From NCBI RefSeq assembly GCF_036250695.1, contig NZ_CP109427.1:5828001-5892000 (forward strand): a stretch of DNA of 64,000 nucleotides. Direction: 5' to 3'. The notes under the pieces were generated by a model, which saw nothing but the letters and a program-made list of their open reading frames with translations, had not been told where the DNA came from and made no database searches. Of the stretch, positions 30,771-39,906 are shown piece after piece; positions within the stretch are counted from its first letter, which is position 1; each line of letters opens with the position of its first letter. Both the position numbers and the translations under genes were made by a program. The DNA is from Streptomyces sp. NBC_01497. GTDB taxonomy: Bacteria; Actinomycetota; Actinomycetes; Streptomycetales; Streptomycetaceae.

Positions 30771-33254
30771 TCAGCGCTCCACGGTCAGCGGGGCGCTCAG
30801 GCGGACATCCGTCAGGGAATGTGCCGCCTGGATCTCATACCTGCCCTCGATCAGCGACCAGGAATCCGTTCCCTCGTCCCAGATCTCGAAGGCGCGTCGC
30901 CGCAGCGGCACACTCACCTCGACCGTCTCGCCCGGGGCGGCCTCCACCGAGGCGAACCCCGCCAGCCAGCGGGCCGGGCGCTCCGGGGCGGCCGGGTCCT
31001 GCCCGGTACCGGGCACGGCGTACAGCTGCACGACCTCGCGGCCGGGCCGCGCGCCCGCGTTGCGCAGGCGGACACGGACCTCCGTGGGGGTCGCGTCGAG
31101 CGTCTCGTAGCCCCACTCGGTGTAGCCGAGGCCGTGGCCGAACGGGTACGCCGGTACGGACCCCGCCTTCTCCCAGGCCCGGTAGCCGATGAACACGCCC
31201 TCCTCGTAATGGAGTTCGCCGTCCGTCGGAGTGGTGTCCGTCACCGGCGCGTCCGCCAGCGCGACCGGCCAGGTGGTCGGCAGCCGGCCGCCGGGCTCCT
31301 CGGCGCCGAGCAGCACCTCGGCGAGCGCCGCGCCGCCCTGCTGGCCGGGGAACCAGCTCAGCAGCACCGCCGCGACGTCCTCGCGCCACGGCATCTCCAC
31401 CGGGGAACCGGAGTTGACCACGACCACGGTGTACGGGTTGGCTGCGGCGACCGCCCGGACCAGGTCGTCCTGGCGGCCCGGCAGCCGCAGGTCCTTCCGG
31501 TCGAAGCCCTCGGACTCGACGCGCTCCGTCGTGCCCACCACGACGACCACCGTGTCGGCGGCCGCCGCCGCGAGCGCGGCCTCCGCGATCAGTTCGTCCG
31601 GGTCGTGCTGCGGACCGAGGTGCAGGAGCGAGAACCCGATCGCCTTCATCGGCGCGTCGGTGATCTTGTAGACCGTGTCGCGCAGCGAGATGTCCACGCT
31701 CTGCCCGGCGGCGAGCCGCACCCGGCCGCGCTCGGTCTGCGCACCGAAGAACGCCTCGAACGGGTCGGACGACTCGCCCCGGTCCTGGTAGCCGTCGAAG
31801 AGCACCTCACCGTCGACGGCGAGGGTGAAGCCGCCGAGGCCACGGGTGCCGAACGCGTGGTCGCCGGTGTCACGCGCCGTGAACGTGCCGGTGATCTCGA
31901 CGCTGTCCAGATCGTCGTACGACACGCCGTCCGGCAGGTCGCTGCCGACCCACTGCACCCGGCCGTTGGGCAGCTCGACCGTGGCGAGCACCCGGCCGTC
32001 CGCCGAGCGCGCCGTCGCCCGCAGGTCGAAACCCTCGGCGGCGAGCGCCAGTTCGGTGTTGGGATCGGCGCCGATCGTATAGGTCAGGGACCCTTCGGGC
32101 AGTGCGGCCGTCAGCCCGTCCAGCGGCGTGACGACAGCCGCGGGGAAGACGGTTGCGGAACCGCCGCCGAGGATACGGGCGTCCCGGGCCGACGCGCCGA
32201 TCAGCGCGATCCTCGGGGTGCGGGCCGTTCCGATCGGCAGCGCCGGGTGGCCGTCGCGTGCCTCGTTGCGTACGAGGACGAAGGAGCGGCGGGCGATCTC
32301 GCGGGTCAGCGCCTCGCCGTCCACCGGGGCGGGCGGCTCGGTGACCACGGCGGGAGCGCCCGGCAGGATGCCGACGCGCGCGGCGAGCCGCAGCACGTTG
32401 CGCACCGCTCCGTCGACGGCGGACTCCGCCACCTCACCCGCCCGTACGGCGGCGGCCAGCTGCTCCCCGTACACGGTCCGCGGACCGGGCATCGCGACGT
32501 CCAGCCCGCCGAGGATGTCGCCCACGGTGGAGCGGGCGGCCAGCCAGTCGGAGACGATGAAGCCGTCGAAGCCCCACTCGCCGCGCAGCACCGTCTGCTG
32601 GAGGTAGCGGTGTTCGGTCATGGAGGAGCCGTTGACCGTGTTGTAGGCGGCCATGACGCCCCACGGACGGGCGTTCTTGACGATGGCCTCGAACGGCGCG
32701 AGGTACAACTCCCGCAGCGTCCGCGGCGCGACGACGTTGTTGACCGTGAAGCGGTCCGTCTCCGCGTCGTTGGCCACGAAGTGCTTGACCGTCGTGCCGA
32801 CGCCGCCGTCCTGCACACCCCGTACGTACCCGGTGCCGATCTCCCCGGTCAGGTACGGGTCCTCGCTGTACGACTCGAAGTGCCGCCCTCCCAGCGGTGA
32901 GCGGTGCAGGTTCACCGTCGGTGCCAGCAGTACGTGCACGCCCTTGCGGCGGGCCTCCTGCGCGAGCAGCCGCCCGGCGCGGCGGGCCAGTTCCGGGTCC
33001 CAGCTCGCGGCGAGCGCGGTGGGTGAGGGCAGTGCGACGGACGGGTCCTCAGGGGTCCAGCGCACGCCGCGGACGCCCACGGGGCCGTCGGACATGACGA
33101 GCGACGGCAGTTCGATCTCGGGCATCTCGGGCAGCGACCACTGGTCCTGGCCGGCGAGCAGCCGGGTCTTCGCGTCCAGGTCGAGTTTGGCGAGCGCTGT
33201 CTCGACGCTCTCGTTCCGCGCGTCGTCGGCGGGGGTGGTGGGTGCGTCGGTCAA
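30771..33254 (-). CDS. GH3 beta-glucosidase with PA14 insert
   Basis: 827 aa from TTG 33254, the only start with a ribosome site (GGAGG at 6 nt). GH3 N-domain: MSDGPVGVRGVRW, HVLLAPTVNLHRSPLGGRHFESYSEDP, VKHFVANDAETDR, and the nucleophile Asp in GFDGFIVSDWLAARS. The GH3 C-domain begins with RSFVLVRNEARDGHPALP, and an inserted PA14-like module (about residues 400-540: FTARDTGDHAFGTRG, DGYQDRGESSDPF) follows. The end is a fibronectin-III-like fold (EVRVRLRNAGARPGREVVQLY). No signal peptide, so it acts in the cytoplasm on imported oligosaccharides or glycosides. A TetR gene is divergent and probably represses it. Confidence 0.9.
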   Translation of the reverse strand: MTDAPTTPADDARNESVETALAKLDLDAKTRLLAGQDQWSLPEMPEIELPSLVMSDGPVGVRGVRWTPEDPSVALPSPTALAASWDPELARRAGRLLAQEARRKGVHVLLAPTVNLHRSPLGGRHFESYSEDPYLTGEIGTGYVRGVQDGGVGTTVKHFVANDAETDRFTVNNVVAPRTLRELYLAPFEAIVKNARPWGVMAAYNTVNGSSMTEHRYLQQTVLRGEWGFDGFIVSDWLAARSTVGDILGGLDVAMPGPRTVYGEQLAAAVRAGEVAESAVDGAVRNVLRLAARVGILPGAPAVVTEPPAPVDGEALTREIARRSFVLVRNEARDGHPALPIGTARTPRIALIGASARDARILGGGSATVFPAAVVTPLDGLTAALPEGSLTYTIGADPNTELALAAEGFDLRATARSADGRVLATVELPNGRVQWVGSDLPDGVSYDDLDSVEITGTFTARDTGDHAFGTRGLGGFTLAVDGEVLFDGYQDRGESSDPFEAFFGAQTERGRVRLAAGQSVDISLRDTVYKITDAPMKAIGFSLLHLGPQHDPDELIAEAALAAAAADTVVVVVGTTERVESEGFDRKDLRLPGRQDDLVRAVAAANPYTVVVVNSGSPVEMPWREDVAAVLLSWFPGQQGGAALAEVLLGAEEPGGRLPTTWPVALADAPVTDTTPTDGELHYEEGVFIGYRAWEKAGSVPAYPFGHGLGYTEWGYETLDATPTEVRVRLRNAGARPGREVVQLYAVPGTGQDPAAPERPARWLAGFASVEAAPGETVEVSVPLRRRAFEIWDEGTDSWSLIEGRYEIQAAHSLTDVRLSAPLTVER

Positions 33255-33506
33255 GGCCGACCTCCAGGTACCGGATGAGGTGGTGGGGGAGCGGGAGCGT
33301 GCGGGGGTGGGGCTGGGGTGAGGGGAGAAGCGGGGAGAGGAGGGAGCCGCGCGGGGGAGCGGGAGGGGAGGAAACTGGGCCGGTGGGGCCGGTGGCTGCG
33401 GGGCCATGACCGTTCAGGGCCCCACCGACGGTTACATGATGGGCCAGCAGCCTGTAGTTGAGTAGGTGTCGTTATCGCTTCGTAATTTTCTGGTCGCGCG
33501 CATGGC

Positions 33507-33512
33507 GTACGG
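33507..33512 (+). promoter_or_regulatory. Possible -10 element of the TetR gene
   Basis: TACGGT about 35 bp before ATG 33547. This leaves a leader of roughly 28 nt that contains GAGGTGG next to the ATG. It argues against the upstream ATG at 33502. Confidence 0.35.
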
Positions 33513-33546
33513 TCCTGACCAGGGACCGACCGAAAGGCCGAGGTGG

Positions 33547-34137
33547 ATGGCGGCGAGAGCCAGAAGTGAGGAGCGGCGCGCCGAGATCATGCGCGCCGCG
33601 CTGGAGGTCATCGCGGAGCGCGGCTACCGCGGCACCACCCTGGGGGCGGTGGCCGAGCGGGTCGGCCTCACGCAGCAGGGGCTGTTGCACCACTTCCCCA
33701 GCAAGGAGGCGCTGCTCGTCGCGGTGCTGGAGGACCGCGACCAGTGGGACACGGGCGGCGGCCCGCGCAGGCGCGAGGGGTGGCGCCTCGAACTGCTCAC
33801 GTCGCTGGTCGACTACAACGCCATGCGGCCCGGCATCGTCCAGACGTTCTCCGCGCTGCTCGGTGAGAGCGTGACGGAGGACCACCCGGCACGGGCGTTC
33901 TTCACCCACCGCTACGAGCAGGTGCGGGCCGACATGTCGGAGTCGCTGCGCGACGAGTTCGGGGAGCGCCTGCCGAGCGGCCTGACCCCGGAACAGGCGG
34001 GTCCGCTGCTCACGGCGGTGATGGACGGCCTCCAGTACCAGTGGCTGCTCGACCCGGAGGCGGTCGACATGCCCACGGTCTTCCGCCACTTCCTCACCCT
34101 GCTCCGGGGCGGCGACCCGGGCCCGGCCACCGGCTGA
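33547..34137 (+). CDS. TetR-family transcriptional regulator
   Basis: 196 aa from ATG 33547 (GAGG just upstream); ATG 33502 and GTG 33466 are longer alternatives. N-terminal helix-turn-helix: RRAEIMRAALEVIAERGYRGTTLGAVAERVGLTQQGLLHHFPSKEALLVAVL. The ligand domain includes LVDYNAMRPGIVQTFSALLGE and ALLTAVMDGLQYQWLLDPE-type helices, often seen in TetR proteins paired with glycosidases. It is divergent from the GH3 gene (292 bp apart), which it most likely controls. No operator dyad was clear to me. Confidence 0.85.
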   Translation: MAARARSEERRAEIMRAALEVIAERGYRGTTLGAVAERVGLTQQGLLHHFPSKEALLVAVLEDRDQWDTGGGPRRREGWRLELLTSLVDYNAMRPGIVQTFSALLGESVTEDHPARAFFTHRYEQVRADMSESLRDEFGERLPSGLTPEQAGPLLTAVMDGLQYQWLLDPEAVDMPTVFRHFLTLLRGGDPGPATG

Positions 34138-34192
34138 GGCCGCCCCACCGCCGGCCGGATCGTCGCCGCCCGCCGCGCCGACCGTGCCCGGA

Positions 34193-34210
34193 GGGCCGCG
34201 ACCGCGGCCC
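34193..34210. terminator. Short hairpin between convergent TetR and SGNH genes
   Basis: GGGCCGCG, AC, CGCGGCCC: a perfect 8-bp stem with a 2-nt loop, 55 bp after the TetR stop and 49 bp before the SGNH stop. Confidence 0.45.
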
Positions 34211-34259
34211 GGCGCCGAAGCCAGGAACAGCCCCCGATTCCGGTGTCCCGAACGAGGCG

Positions 34260-35231
34260 TCAGCGTGTCGAGGAGGCCGGATCCGCCGATGTGACACGGG
34301 CGTAGGCGATCTCGGCGAGTTTGCCCTGGCCCGTCCTGCCCGGGTGGAACAGGTCCCAGGGGCTCAGCAGCGCCGTCGTGAAGCGGTAGTCGAACACCGC
34401 GCCCCCGTCGTAGCGGCAGCGCGCGTCCTTCGCGCAGACGTCCCGGAGGACGCCGTTGTACGCCACCACCCGGTCGTACACGCTCTGCCTGCGCCGCTGT
34501 GCCGCCGGGCTGTCGCTGGCCGCGTCACCCAGCATCGACGCGCAGATCCCGAGTTTCCACACCTCGCGGCCGAGCGGGTCGCCGCGCCCCGTGGACCACA
34601 GGCGCCGCAGGTCCGGCAGGCTCGCCACGTACACCTGGGTCGTCGGCGACGCCGCCCGCAGCCGGCGCATCGCCGTCTCGAACGACGTGCGGAACGACGC
34701 GAGGGGAGTCATGGCGGCGACCGAGGGGCGGCAGGCGTCGTTCGATCCCGCGAGCACGGTCACCAGGCCGGGCCGGTGCGCGGCGACCTTCGTCATCTGC
34801 TCGGGGAGGTCCGCCATCCGGGCGCCGGAGCGGGCCGCGTTCCAGCTGTGCGCCTTCGCGCCCGCGGGGCCCAGCAGCCGCAGCGCGAGGCTGTCCACGG
34901 CGGTGTCCGTGCCCGTCGACCAGGACACCGACGGGCAGTCGCTCAGCAGCCCGCACGCGTCGAAGCCGCGGGTGATGGAGTCGCCGACGGCGGCCACGGA
35001 CGCGGGTTTCGTGTTCCAGACGGGCCCGGGGGCCGGGGCGGGGGCGTGGGTGGCGCGGTGCGGCGCCGCCTCGTGGGGGTGCGCCCCACAGCCGGCGGCC
35101 GTGAGCAGCGCGGCCACGGCGGCCACCGCGACGCCCCCGGCGCCGCGCGGCCGGGAGCGGGCCGGGGAACGCGCCGGAGGGGTCGCCGTACGCGCGGGCC
35201 GCCGTCGCGGGCCTCGGAATCGCCACCGCAT
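34260..35231 (-). CDS. SGNH/GDSL hydrolase lipoprotein
   Basis: 323 aa, ATG 35231. A very basic n-region (MRWRFRGPRRRPARTA) precedes a hydrophobic stretch and the lipobox LLTAAGC, so it should be lipidated and held outside the membrane. SGNH blocks: VAAVGDSITRGFDACG (Ser, block I), SWNAARSGARMADL (Gly, block II), VTVLAGSNDACRP (Asn, block III) and SPWDLFHPGRTGQG (Asp/His, block V). The family are esterases, lipases or acyl-glycan deacylases. Several Cys (FDACGLLSDC, GICAS, DVCAKDARC) suggest disulfides. Substrate unknown. Confidence 0.88.
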   Translation of the reverse strand: MRWRFRGPRRRPARTATPPARSPARSRPRGAGGVAVAAVAALLTAAGCGAHPHEAAPHRATHAPAPAPGPVWNTKPASVAAVGDSITRGFDACGLLSDCPSVSWSTGTDTAVDSLALRLLGPAGAKAHSWNAARSGARMADLPEQMTKVAAHRPGLVTVLAGSNDACRPSVAAMTPLASFRTSFETAMRRLRAASPTTQVYVASLPDLRRLWSTGRGDPLGREVWKLGICASMLGDAASDSPAAQRRRQSVYDRVVAYNGVLRDVCAKDARCRYDGGAVFDYRFTTALLSPWDLFHPGRTGQGKLAEIAYARVTSADPASSTR

Positions 35232-35526
35232 GAAACGCCGCCCTTCCCTCTCGCGTGCCAGGTGAAACCGCCTCTGGACTATGCGCCCGTCCGTCCCGTC
35301 CTCGCGAGTGAAAGCTTCGCGTAAATCGGACCCAGGACCGACGGTACGTCACCCCCGCACCCGCGCCACACGGTAACTTTTTCATCGTCCGACCAGCGGC
35401 ACGCGATCTTCACAGCTCCGATAGGTTGCATCACGTCACATCCTGTCTGTTTTGCGGAGTTCTGCTTTCGATGATGTTTACTGAGGCCGCTGGGAAGGCG
35501 AACCTCGTCCCACACTGGAGGTCCCG

Positions 35527-36021
35527 GTGACGACACGTGGAGTCCTGTACGTGCACTCCGCACCGCGCGCGATGTGTCCCCATGTCGAGTGGGCGGTCGG
35601 GGGCGTGCTCGGGGTACGGGTCCAGCTCGACTGGATCAGGCAGCCCGCCTCGCCCGGCACCTGGAGAGCCGAGTTCTCCTGGAAGGGACAGGCCGGCACC
35701 GCCTCCGAACTCGCCTCGTCCCTGCGGGGCTGGCAGATGCTCAGGTTCGAGGTCACCGCCGAGCCGAGCCCGGCGGCCGAGGGCGAGCGCTACAGCGCCA
35801 CCCCCGATCTCGGCATCTTCCACGCCGTCACGGGCGTGCACGGGGACATCCTGGTGCCGGAGGACCGGCTGCGGGCCGCGCTGGCCCGCTCGGCGCGTGG
35901 CGAGAGCGTCCTGGAGACGGAGATCGCGAGGCTGCTCGGCAAGCCCTGGGACGACGAACTGGAGCCGTTCCGCTACGCGGGCGAGGGCGCCCCGGTCCGC
36001 TGGCTGCACCAGGTCGTCTGA
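35527..36021 (+). CDS. DUF3145 protein
   Basis: 164 aa, GTG 35527 with GGAGG 6 nt upstream. The whole length matches the actinobacterial DUF3145 family: TTRGVLYVHSAPRAMCPHVEWAVGG, RVQLDWIRQPASPGTWRAEFSW, GWQMLRFEVTAEPS, RYSATPDLGIFHAVTG, GDILVPEDRLRAAL, GKPWDDELEPFRYAGEGAPVRWLHQVV. The biochemical role is not known. In streptomycetes it lies beside the fab genes, as here. A long, relatively AT-rich leader (about 35430-35515) precedes it; TTCACA and TAGGTT near 35410-35435 are possible promoter boxes. Confidence 0.9.
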   Translation: MTTRGVLYVHSAPRAMCPHVEWAVGGVLGVRVQLDWIRQPASPGTWRAEFSWKGQAGTASELASSLRGWQMLRFEVTAEPSPAAEGERYSATPDLGIFHAVTGVHGDILVPEDRLRAALARSARGESVLETEIARLLGKPWDDELEPFRYAGEGAPVRWLHQVV

Positions 36022-36093
36022 CCCGCCGCCGGGTCGCGGGAACGGGCCCGGCCCGAGCGGCCCGCCGGGCGACGGGCACCGCCTCCACGGCCG

Positions 36094-36099
36094 TACGGT
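36094..36099 (+). promoter_or_regulatory. -10 element of a leaderless promoter
   Basis: TACGGT, 7 nt, ATG 36107. A GTG six bases before the ATG is in frame but would sit inside the gap. Confidence 0.55.
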
Positions 36100-36106
36100 G
36101 GTGACC

Positions 36107-36982
36107 ATGGCTGATCACACGAACGTCGCCCTGCTCGGCACCGGCATCATGGGGGCCGCCATGGCCCGCAACCTTCTGCGCACGGGCCACGGCCTGCGCG
36201 TGTGGAACCGCACACGGGCGAAGGCCGAACCGCTCGCCGCCGACGGAGCCCAGGTGTGCGACACGGCGGCGGAGGCCGTCAGGGGCGCCGACATCGTCAT
36301 CACGATGCTGTTCGACGGGCCCGCCACGCTGGAGACGATGCGGGAAGCGGCCCCGGGCCTCGGGCAGGGTGCGGTGTGGCTGCAGTCCACGACCGTCGGG
36401 GTGGACGACGTGCCGCGGCTCGCCGCCTTCGGCGCGGAGCACGGTCTCGTCTTCGTCGACGGCCCCGTCCTCGGCACCAAGGCGCCCGCGGAGGCCGGGA
36501 AGCTCACGGCCATCGCCGCCGGGCCGCAGGCGGCCCGTGACGCGCTCGCCTCCGTGCACGACGCGATCGGGGCGCGCACGATCTGGGCCGGTGACGACGG
36601 GTCGACGGCCGCCGCCACCCGTCTCAAGCTCGTCTGCAACAACTGGACGCTCGCGCTCACCCACGGCGCGGCCGAGTCCGTCGCGCTGGCCAAGGGCCTG
36701 GGCGTGGACCCCCAGGCGTTCCTGGACACCATCAAGGGCGGCCTGATGGACTGCGGTTACCTCCACGCCAAGTCCGGCATGATCATGAACGATGACTTCA
36801 CGCCGAGCTTCGCCCTCGACAACGCCGCGAAGGACGCCCGGCTGATCGTCGCCGCGGCCGACGCCACCGGCGTGCGGATGGACGTCACCGAGGCGGGAGT
36901 CGAGCGGTTCCGCCGCGCCGCGGCTTCGGGCCACGGCCACGAGGACATGGCGGCCACCTACTTCGCCAGCTTCGACGACTGA
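36107..36982 (+). CDS. NAD(P)-dependent beta-hydroxyacid dehydrogenase
   Basis: 291 aa. N-terminal Rossmann site NVALLGTGIMGAAMARNLLRTGH with VWNRTRAKAEPL, then VVITMLFDGP-type segments. Substrate loop VFVDGPVLGTKAPAEAGKLTAIAAG is the family's D-G-P-V-G motif. The catalytic Lys is in RLKLVCNNWTLALTHGAAESVALAKGLG, and FALDNAAKDARLI closes the active site. Relatives oxidise 3-hydroxyisobutyrate, tartronate semialdehyde or succinic semialdehyde, or act as imine reductases. The exact substrate is not readable. ATG is preceded by TACGGT at 7 nt. Confidence 0.88.
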   Translation: MADHTNVALLGTGIMGAAMARNLLRTGHGLRVWNRTRAKAEPLAADGAQVCDTAAEAVRGADIVITMLFDGPATLETMREAAPGLGQGAVWLQSTTVGVDDVPRLAAFGAEHGLVFVDGPVLGTKAPAEAGKLTAIAAGPQAARDALASVHDAIGARTIWAGDDGSTAAATRLKLVCNNWTLALTHGAAESVALAKGLGVDPQAFLDTIKGGLMDCGYLHAKSGMIMNDDFTPSFALDNAAKDARLIVAAADATGVRMDVTEAGVERFRRAAASGHGHEDMAATYFASFDD

Positions 36983-37109
36983 ACAGCCGCGGCGCCCCCC
37001 GGCCGTCCGCGACCCGGCCGGCGCCGCGAGGTCCGCGGACCGTCGGCGGACGTCGGACCCGCGCGCGCCCCGCGGACGTCGCTGACGTCGGCGCCGCCCT
37101 GACGCACGT

Positions 37110-37149
37110 CGGGCCCCGTTCCCCCACGAGCGTGGGGGAACGGGGCCCG
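37110..37149. terminator. Strong bidirectional hairpin between the dehydrogenase and fabF
   Basis: CGGGCCCCGTTCCCCCACG, AG, then the exact reverse complement: a 19-bp perfect stem with a 2-nt loop. It is 127 bp after the dehydrogenase stop and 33 bp before the fabF stop on the other strand. It should end both transcripts. Confidence 0.8.
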
Positions 37150-37182
37150 AATCGTTTCCGTGCGGCGGCGCCGGACGCGCCG

Positions 37183-38445
37183 TCAGAGGGTGCGCAGCGC
37201 CAGGACCACGTTGTGGCCGCCGAAGCCGAACGAGTCGTTGACCGCCGAGATGGTGCCCTCGGGCAGCGCCCTCGGCTTGTCACGCACGATGTCCGCGTCG
37301 ACCTCGTCGTCCAGCTCGGTGACGTTGATGGTCGGCGGGGCGATGCGGTGGTGCAGCGCCAGGATCGTCGCCACGGTCTCGATACCGCCGGCGCCGCCCA
37401 GGAGGTGGCCCGTCATCGACTTGGTGGCGGAGATCGCCACGTGGTCGAGGTCGTCGCCGAAGACCTTGCGCAGTGCCTTGATCTCGCCGAGGTCGCCCAG
37501 CGGGGTGGACGTGGCGTGCGCGTTGACGTGCACGACCTCGGACGGCTTCAGGCCGGTGTTCTCCAGCAGGTGGCGCAGCGCGGCGGCGATGCCGTCGCCC
37601 GTCGGCTCGGGGGCCGTGATGTGGTGGGCGTCCGAGGAGATGCCCTGGCCGAGCACCTCGCAGTAGACGCGGGCGCCGCGCGCGGCGGCGTGCTCCGCCG
37701 TCTCCAGGACGATCAGGCCGGCGCCCTCGCCCATGACGAAGCCGTTACGGGTCTTGTCGAAGGGGCGGGACGCCTTCTCGGGCGCCTCGTTCTCCTTGGA
37801 CATCGCCATCATGTTGGCGAACGCCGCGATCGGCAGCGGGTGGATCGTGGCCTCCGTGCCGCCCGCGATGACGACGTCGGCGCGGCCGGTGCGGATCATC
37901 TCGACCGCGTAGCCGATCGCCTCGGCGCCCGACGCGCAGGCGGAGACCGGGGTGTGCACGCCGGCGCGGGCGCCGATCTCGATGCCGACGTTGGCCGAGG
38001 GGCCGTTCGGCATCATCATCGGCACGGTGTGCGGGGAGACCTTGCGGGGCCCCTTCTCGCGCAGCGAGTCGTACTGGTCGAGCAGCGAGGTGATCCCGCC
38101 GATGCCGGACGCCACGACGGCGCCGAGCCGGTCAGGGTCGACCGAGGTGTCGTCCCCGGCCCTGCCGGTGAAACCGGCGTCCGCCCAGGCCTCGCGCGCC
38201 GCGATCAGCGCGAACTGGGCCGAACGGTCGAGCTTGCGGGCCAGGGGGCGGGGCAGGACCTCGCTCGGGTCGACCGCCGCGGAGGCGGCGAACCGTACCG
38301 GCAGATCCGCGTAGCGCTCGTCCTCAAGGGTGCGTACCCCGGAACGGCCCGCGAGCAGGCCCTCCCAGGTAGACGCGCTGTCGCCACCCAGTGGTGTGGT
38401 TGCGCCGATACCGGTGACGACCACGGTGCGATTGGTCGAGCTCAC
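37183..38445 (-). CDS. fabF: 3-oxoacyl-[ACP] synthase II FabF
   Basis: 420 aa, GTG 38445, last gene of the fab operon. Catalytic triad of KAS II: Cys in VSACASGAEAIGYA, His in VNAHATSTPLGD, His in KSMTGHLLGGAGG. The Gly-rich end NDSFGFGGHNVVLALR is also typical. It elongates acyl-ACP with malonyl-ACP and in streptomycetes works on straight and branched chains. It follows acpP by 124 bp. An ordinary member without oddities. Confidence 0.96.
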   Translation of the reverse strand: MSSTNRTVVVTGIGATTPLGGDSASTWEGLLAGRSGVRTLEDERYADLPVRFAASAAVDPSEVLPRPLARKLDRSAQFALIAAREAWADAGFTGRAGDDTSVDPDRLGAVVASGIGGITSLLDQYDSLREKGPRKVSPHTVPMMMPNGPSANVGIEIGARAGVHTPVSACASGAEAIGYAVEMIRTGRADVVIAGGTEATIHPLPIAAFANMMAMSKENEAPEKASRPFDKTRNGFVMGEGAGLIVLETAEHAAARGARVYCEVLGQGISSDAHHITAPEPTGDGIAAALRHLLENTGLKPSEVVHVNAHATSTPLGDLGEIKALRKVFGDDLDHVAISATKSMTGHLLGGAGGIETVATILALHHRIAPPTINVTELDDEVDADIVRDKPRALPEGTISAVNDSFGFGGHNVVLALRTL

Positions 38446-38569
38446 TGGAATTCTTTCTCCACGTGTAGAGGGGCTGAATTCTTACGGCGCCACCACCGGG
38501 TGGCCTCAGCCGTTCGATCCGGCCGGGGTACGACCGGACCGGGGTGCCATCAGTTCCGACGAGGGGACG

Positions 38570-38818
38570 TCAGGCCTGGTGCTTGGCGATGTAATCGGCA
38601 GCGTCACCGACGGTCTTGAGCTCCTTGACGTCATCGTCGGGGATCTTGACGTCGAAGCGCTCTTCGGCGGCGACGACGACCTCGACCATCGACAGGGAGT
38701 CGACGTCCAGGTCGTCGGTGAAGGACTTGTCCAGCTTGACGTCCTCGACCGGGATACCGGCGATCTCGTTCACGATCTCTGCGAGACCGGCGACGATCTC
38801 TTCCTGAGTGGCGGCCAT
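38570..38818 (-). CDS. acpP: Fatty-acid synthase acyl carrier protein
   Basis: 82 aa, the normal ACP length. Ser41 in DLDVDSLSMVEVV carries the 4'-phosphopantetheine arm. The protein is acidic, with the usual four-helix pattern (EEIVAGLAEIVNEIAG, VEVVVAAEERFDVKI, VGDAADYIAKHQ). GGAGCG sits 5 nt before ATG 38818. It lies between fabH and fabF, as in other streptomycetes. Confidence 0.97.
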   Translation of the reverse strand: MAATQEEIVAGLAEIVNEIAGIPVEDVKLDKSFTDDLDVDSLSMVEVVVAAEERFDVKIPDDDVKELKTVGDAADYIAKHQA

Positions 38819-38889
38819 GTCGGGCGCTCCTTCAATAGTGGCGGTTGTACTTCGGTACGGTCCCGAGCCGGTGGCCGGGTGAATCGTGC

Positions 38890-39891
38890 CTAGGGGAGGG
38901 TAACGACCGTCGCGGCGTAGACCAGACCCGCCCCGAAGCCGATGACGAGGGCGGTGTCGCCGCTCTTCGCCTTCCCGGTCGCAAGAAGCCGCTCCATCGC
39001 GAGCGGAATCGAGGCGGCCGAGGTGTTGCCGGTGGTCTCCACGTCACGCGCGACCGTGACGCTCTCCGGCAGTTTGAGAGTCTTCACCATCGAGTCGATG
39101 ATCCGCATGTTCGCCTGGTGCGGTATGAAGACGTCCAGGTCGGCGGGGCCGATACCGGCCGCGTCGAGGGCCCGCTGGGCCACCTTCGCCATCTCGAAGA
39201 CGGCCCACCGGAAGACGGCCTGGCCCTCCTGGGTGATGGCGGGGAAAGCCTCGGGCGAACCGTTTCGGTAGGCCGTCCACGGCTCGGTCTGACGGATCGT
39301 CTCGGCCTTGTCACCCTCGGAACCCCAGACGGTGGGGCCGATCATCGGCTCCTCGGAGGGGCCCACGACCACGGCGCCCGCGCCGTCTCCGAAGAGGAAG
39401 GCGGTGGCCCGGTCGGTCAGGTCCGTCAGGTCGGACAGGCGCTCCACGCCGATCACGACGACGTGTCCGGCGGAGCCTTCCACGATGAGGCTCTTGGCGA
39501 GGGTGAGGCCGTAGCCGAAGCCCGCGCAGCCCGCGGAGATGTCGAACGCGGCGGGCTTGCCCGCGCCGATCTTGTCCGCGATCTCGGTGGCGATGGCCGG
39601 GGTCTGCTTGAAGTGCGACACCGTGGCGACGATCACGGCGTCGATCTGCTCGGGCCGAAGGCCCGCGTCGGCGATGGCCTTTCCGGCCGCTTCTATGGAC
39701 ATCGCGGCGACGGTCTCCTCCGGGGAGGCCCAGTGCCGGGATGCGATTCCGGAGCGCGAGCGGATCCACTCGTCGGACGAGTCGATCGTCTGAAGGATCA
39801 CCTCGTTGGGCACGACGCGCGTGGGGCGGTAACCGCCCACGCCCATGATGCGCGCGTACGGCGCGCCCTTGCTGGGGTTGATCTTCGACAT
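38890..39891 (-). CDS. fabH: 3-oxoacyl-[ACP] synthase III FabH
   Basis: 333 aa, ATG 39891 with AAGGAGC upstream. KAS III triad: Cys in FDISAGCAGFGYGL, His in VFIPHQANMRIIDS, Asn in ETTGNTSAASIPLAM. RIMGVGGYRPTRVVPNE and SRSGIASRHWASPEET are the conserved N-terminal pieces. FabH starts chain synthesis by joining acetyl-, isobutyryl- or methylbutyryl-CoA to malonyl-ACP, which sets the branched-chain lipids of this group. It begins 15 bp after fabD. Confidence 0.96.
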   Translation of the reverse strand: MSKINPSKGAPYARIMGVGGYRPTRVVPNEVILQTIDSSDEWIRSRSGIASRHWASPEETVAAMSIEAAGKAIADAGLRPEQIDAVIVATVSHFKQTPAIATEIADKIGAGKPAAFDISAGCAGFGYGLTLAKSLIVEGSAGHVVVIGVERLSDLTDLTDRATAFLFGDGAGAVVVGPSEEPMIGPTVWGSEGDKAETIRQTEPWTAYRNGSPEAFPAITQEGQAVFRWAVFEMAKVAQRALDAAGIGPADLDVFIPHQANMRIIDSMVKTLKLPESVTVARDVETTGNTSAASIPLAMERLLATGKAKSGDTALVIGFGAGLVYAATVVTLP

Positions 39892-39906
39892 GCTCGGAAG
39901 GCTCCT

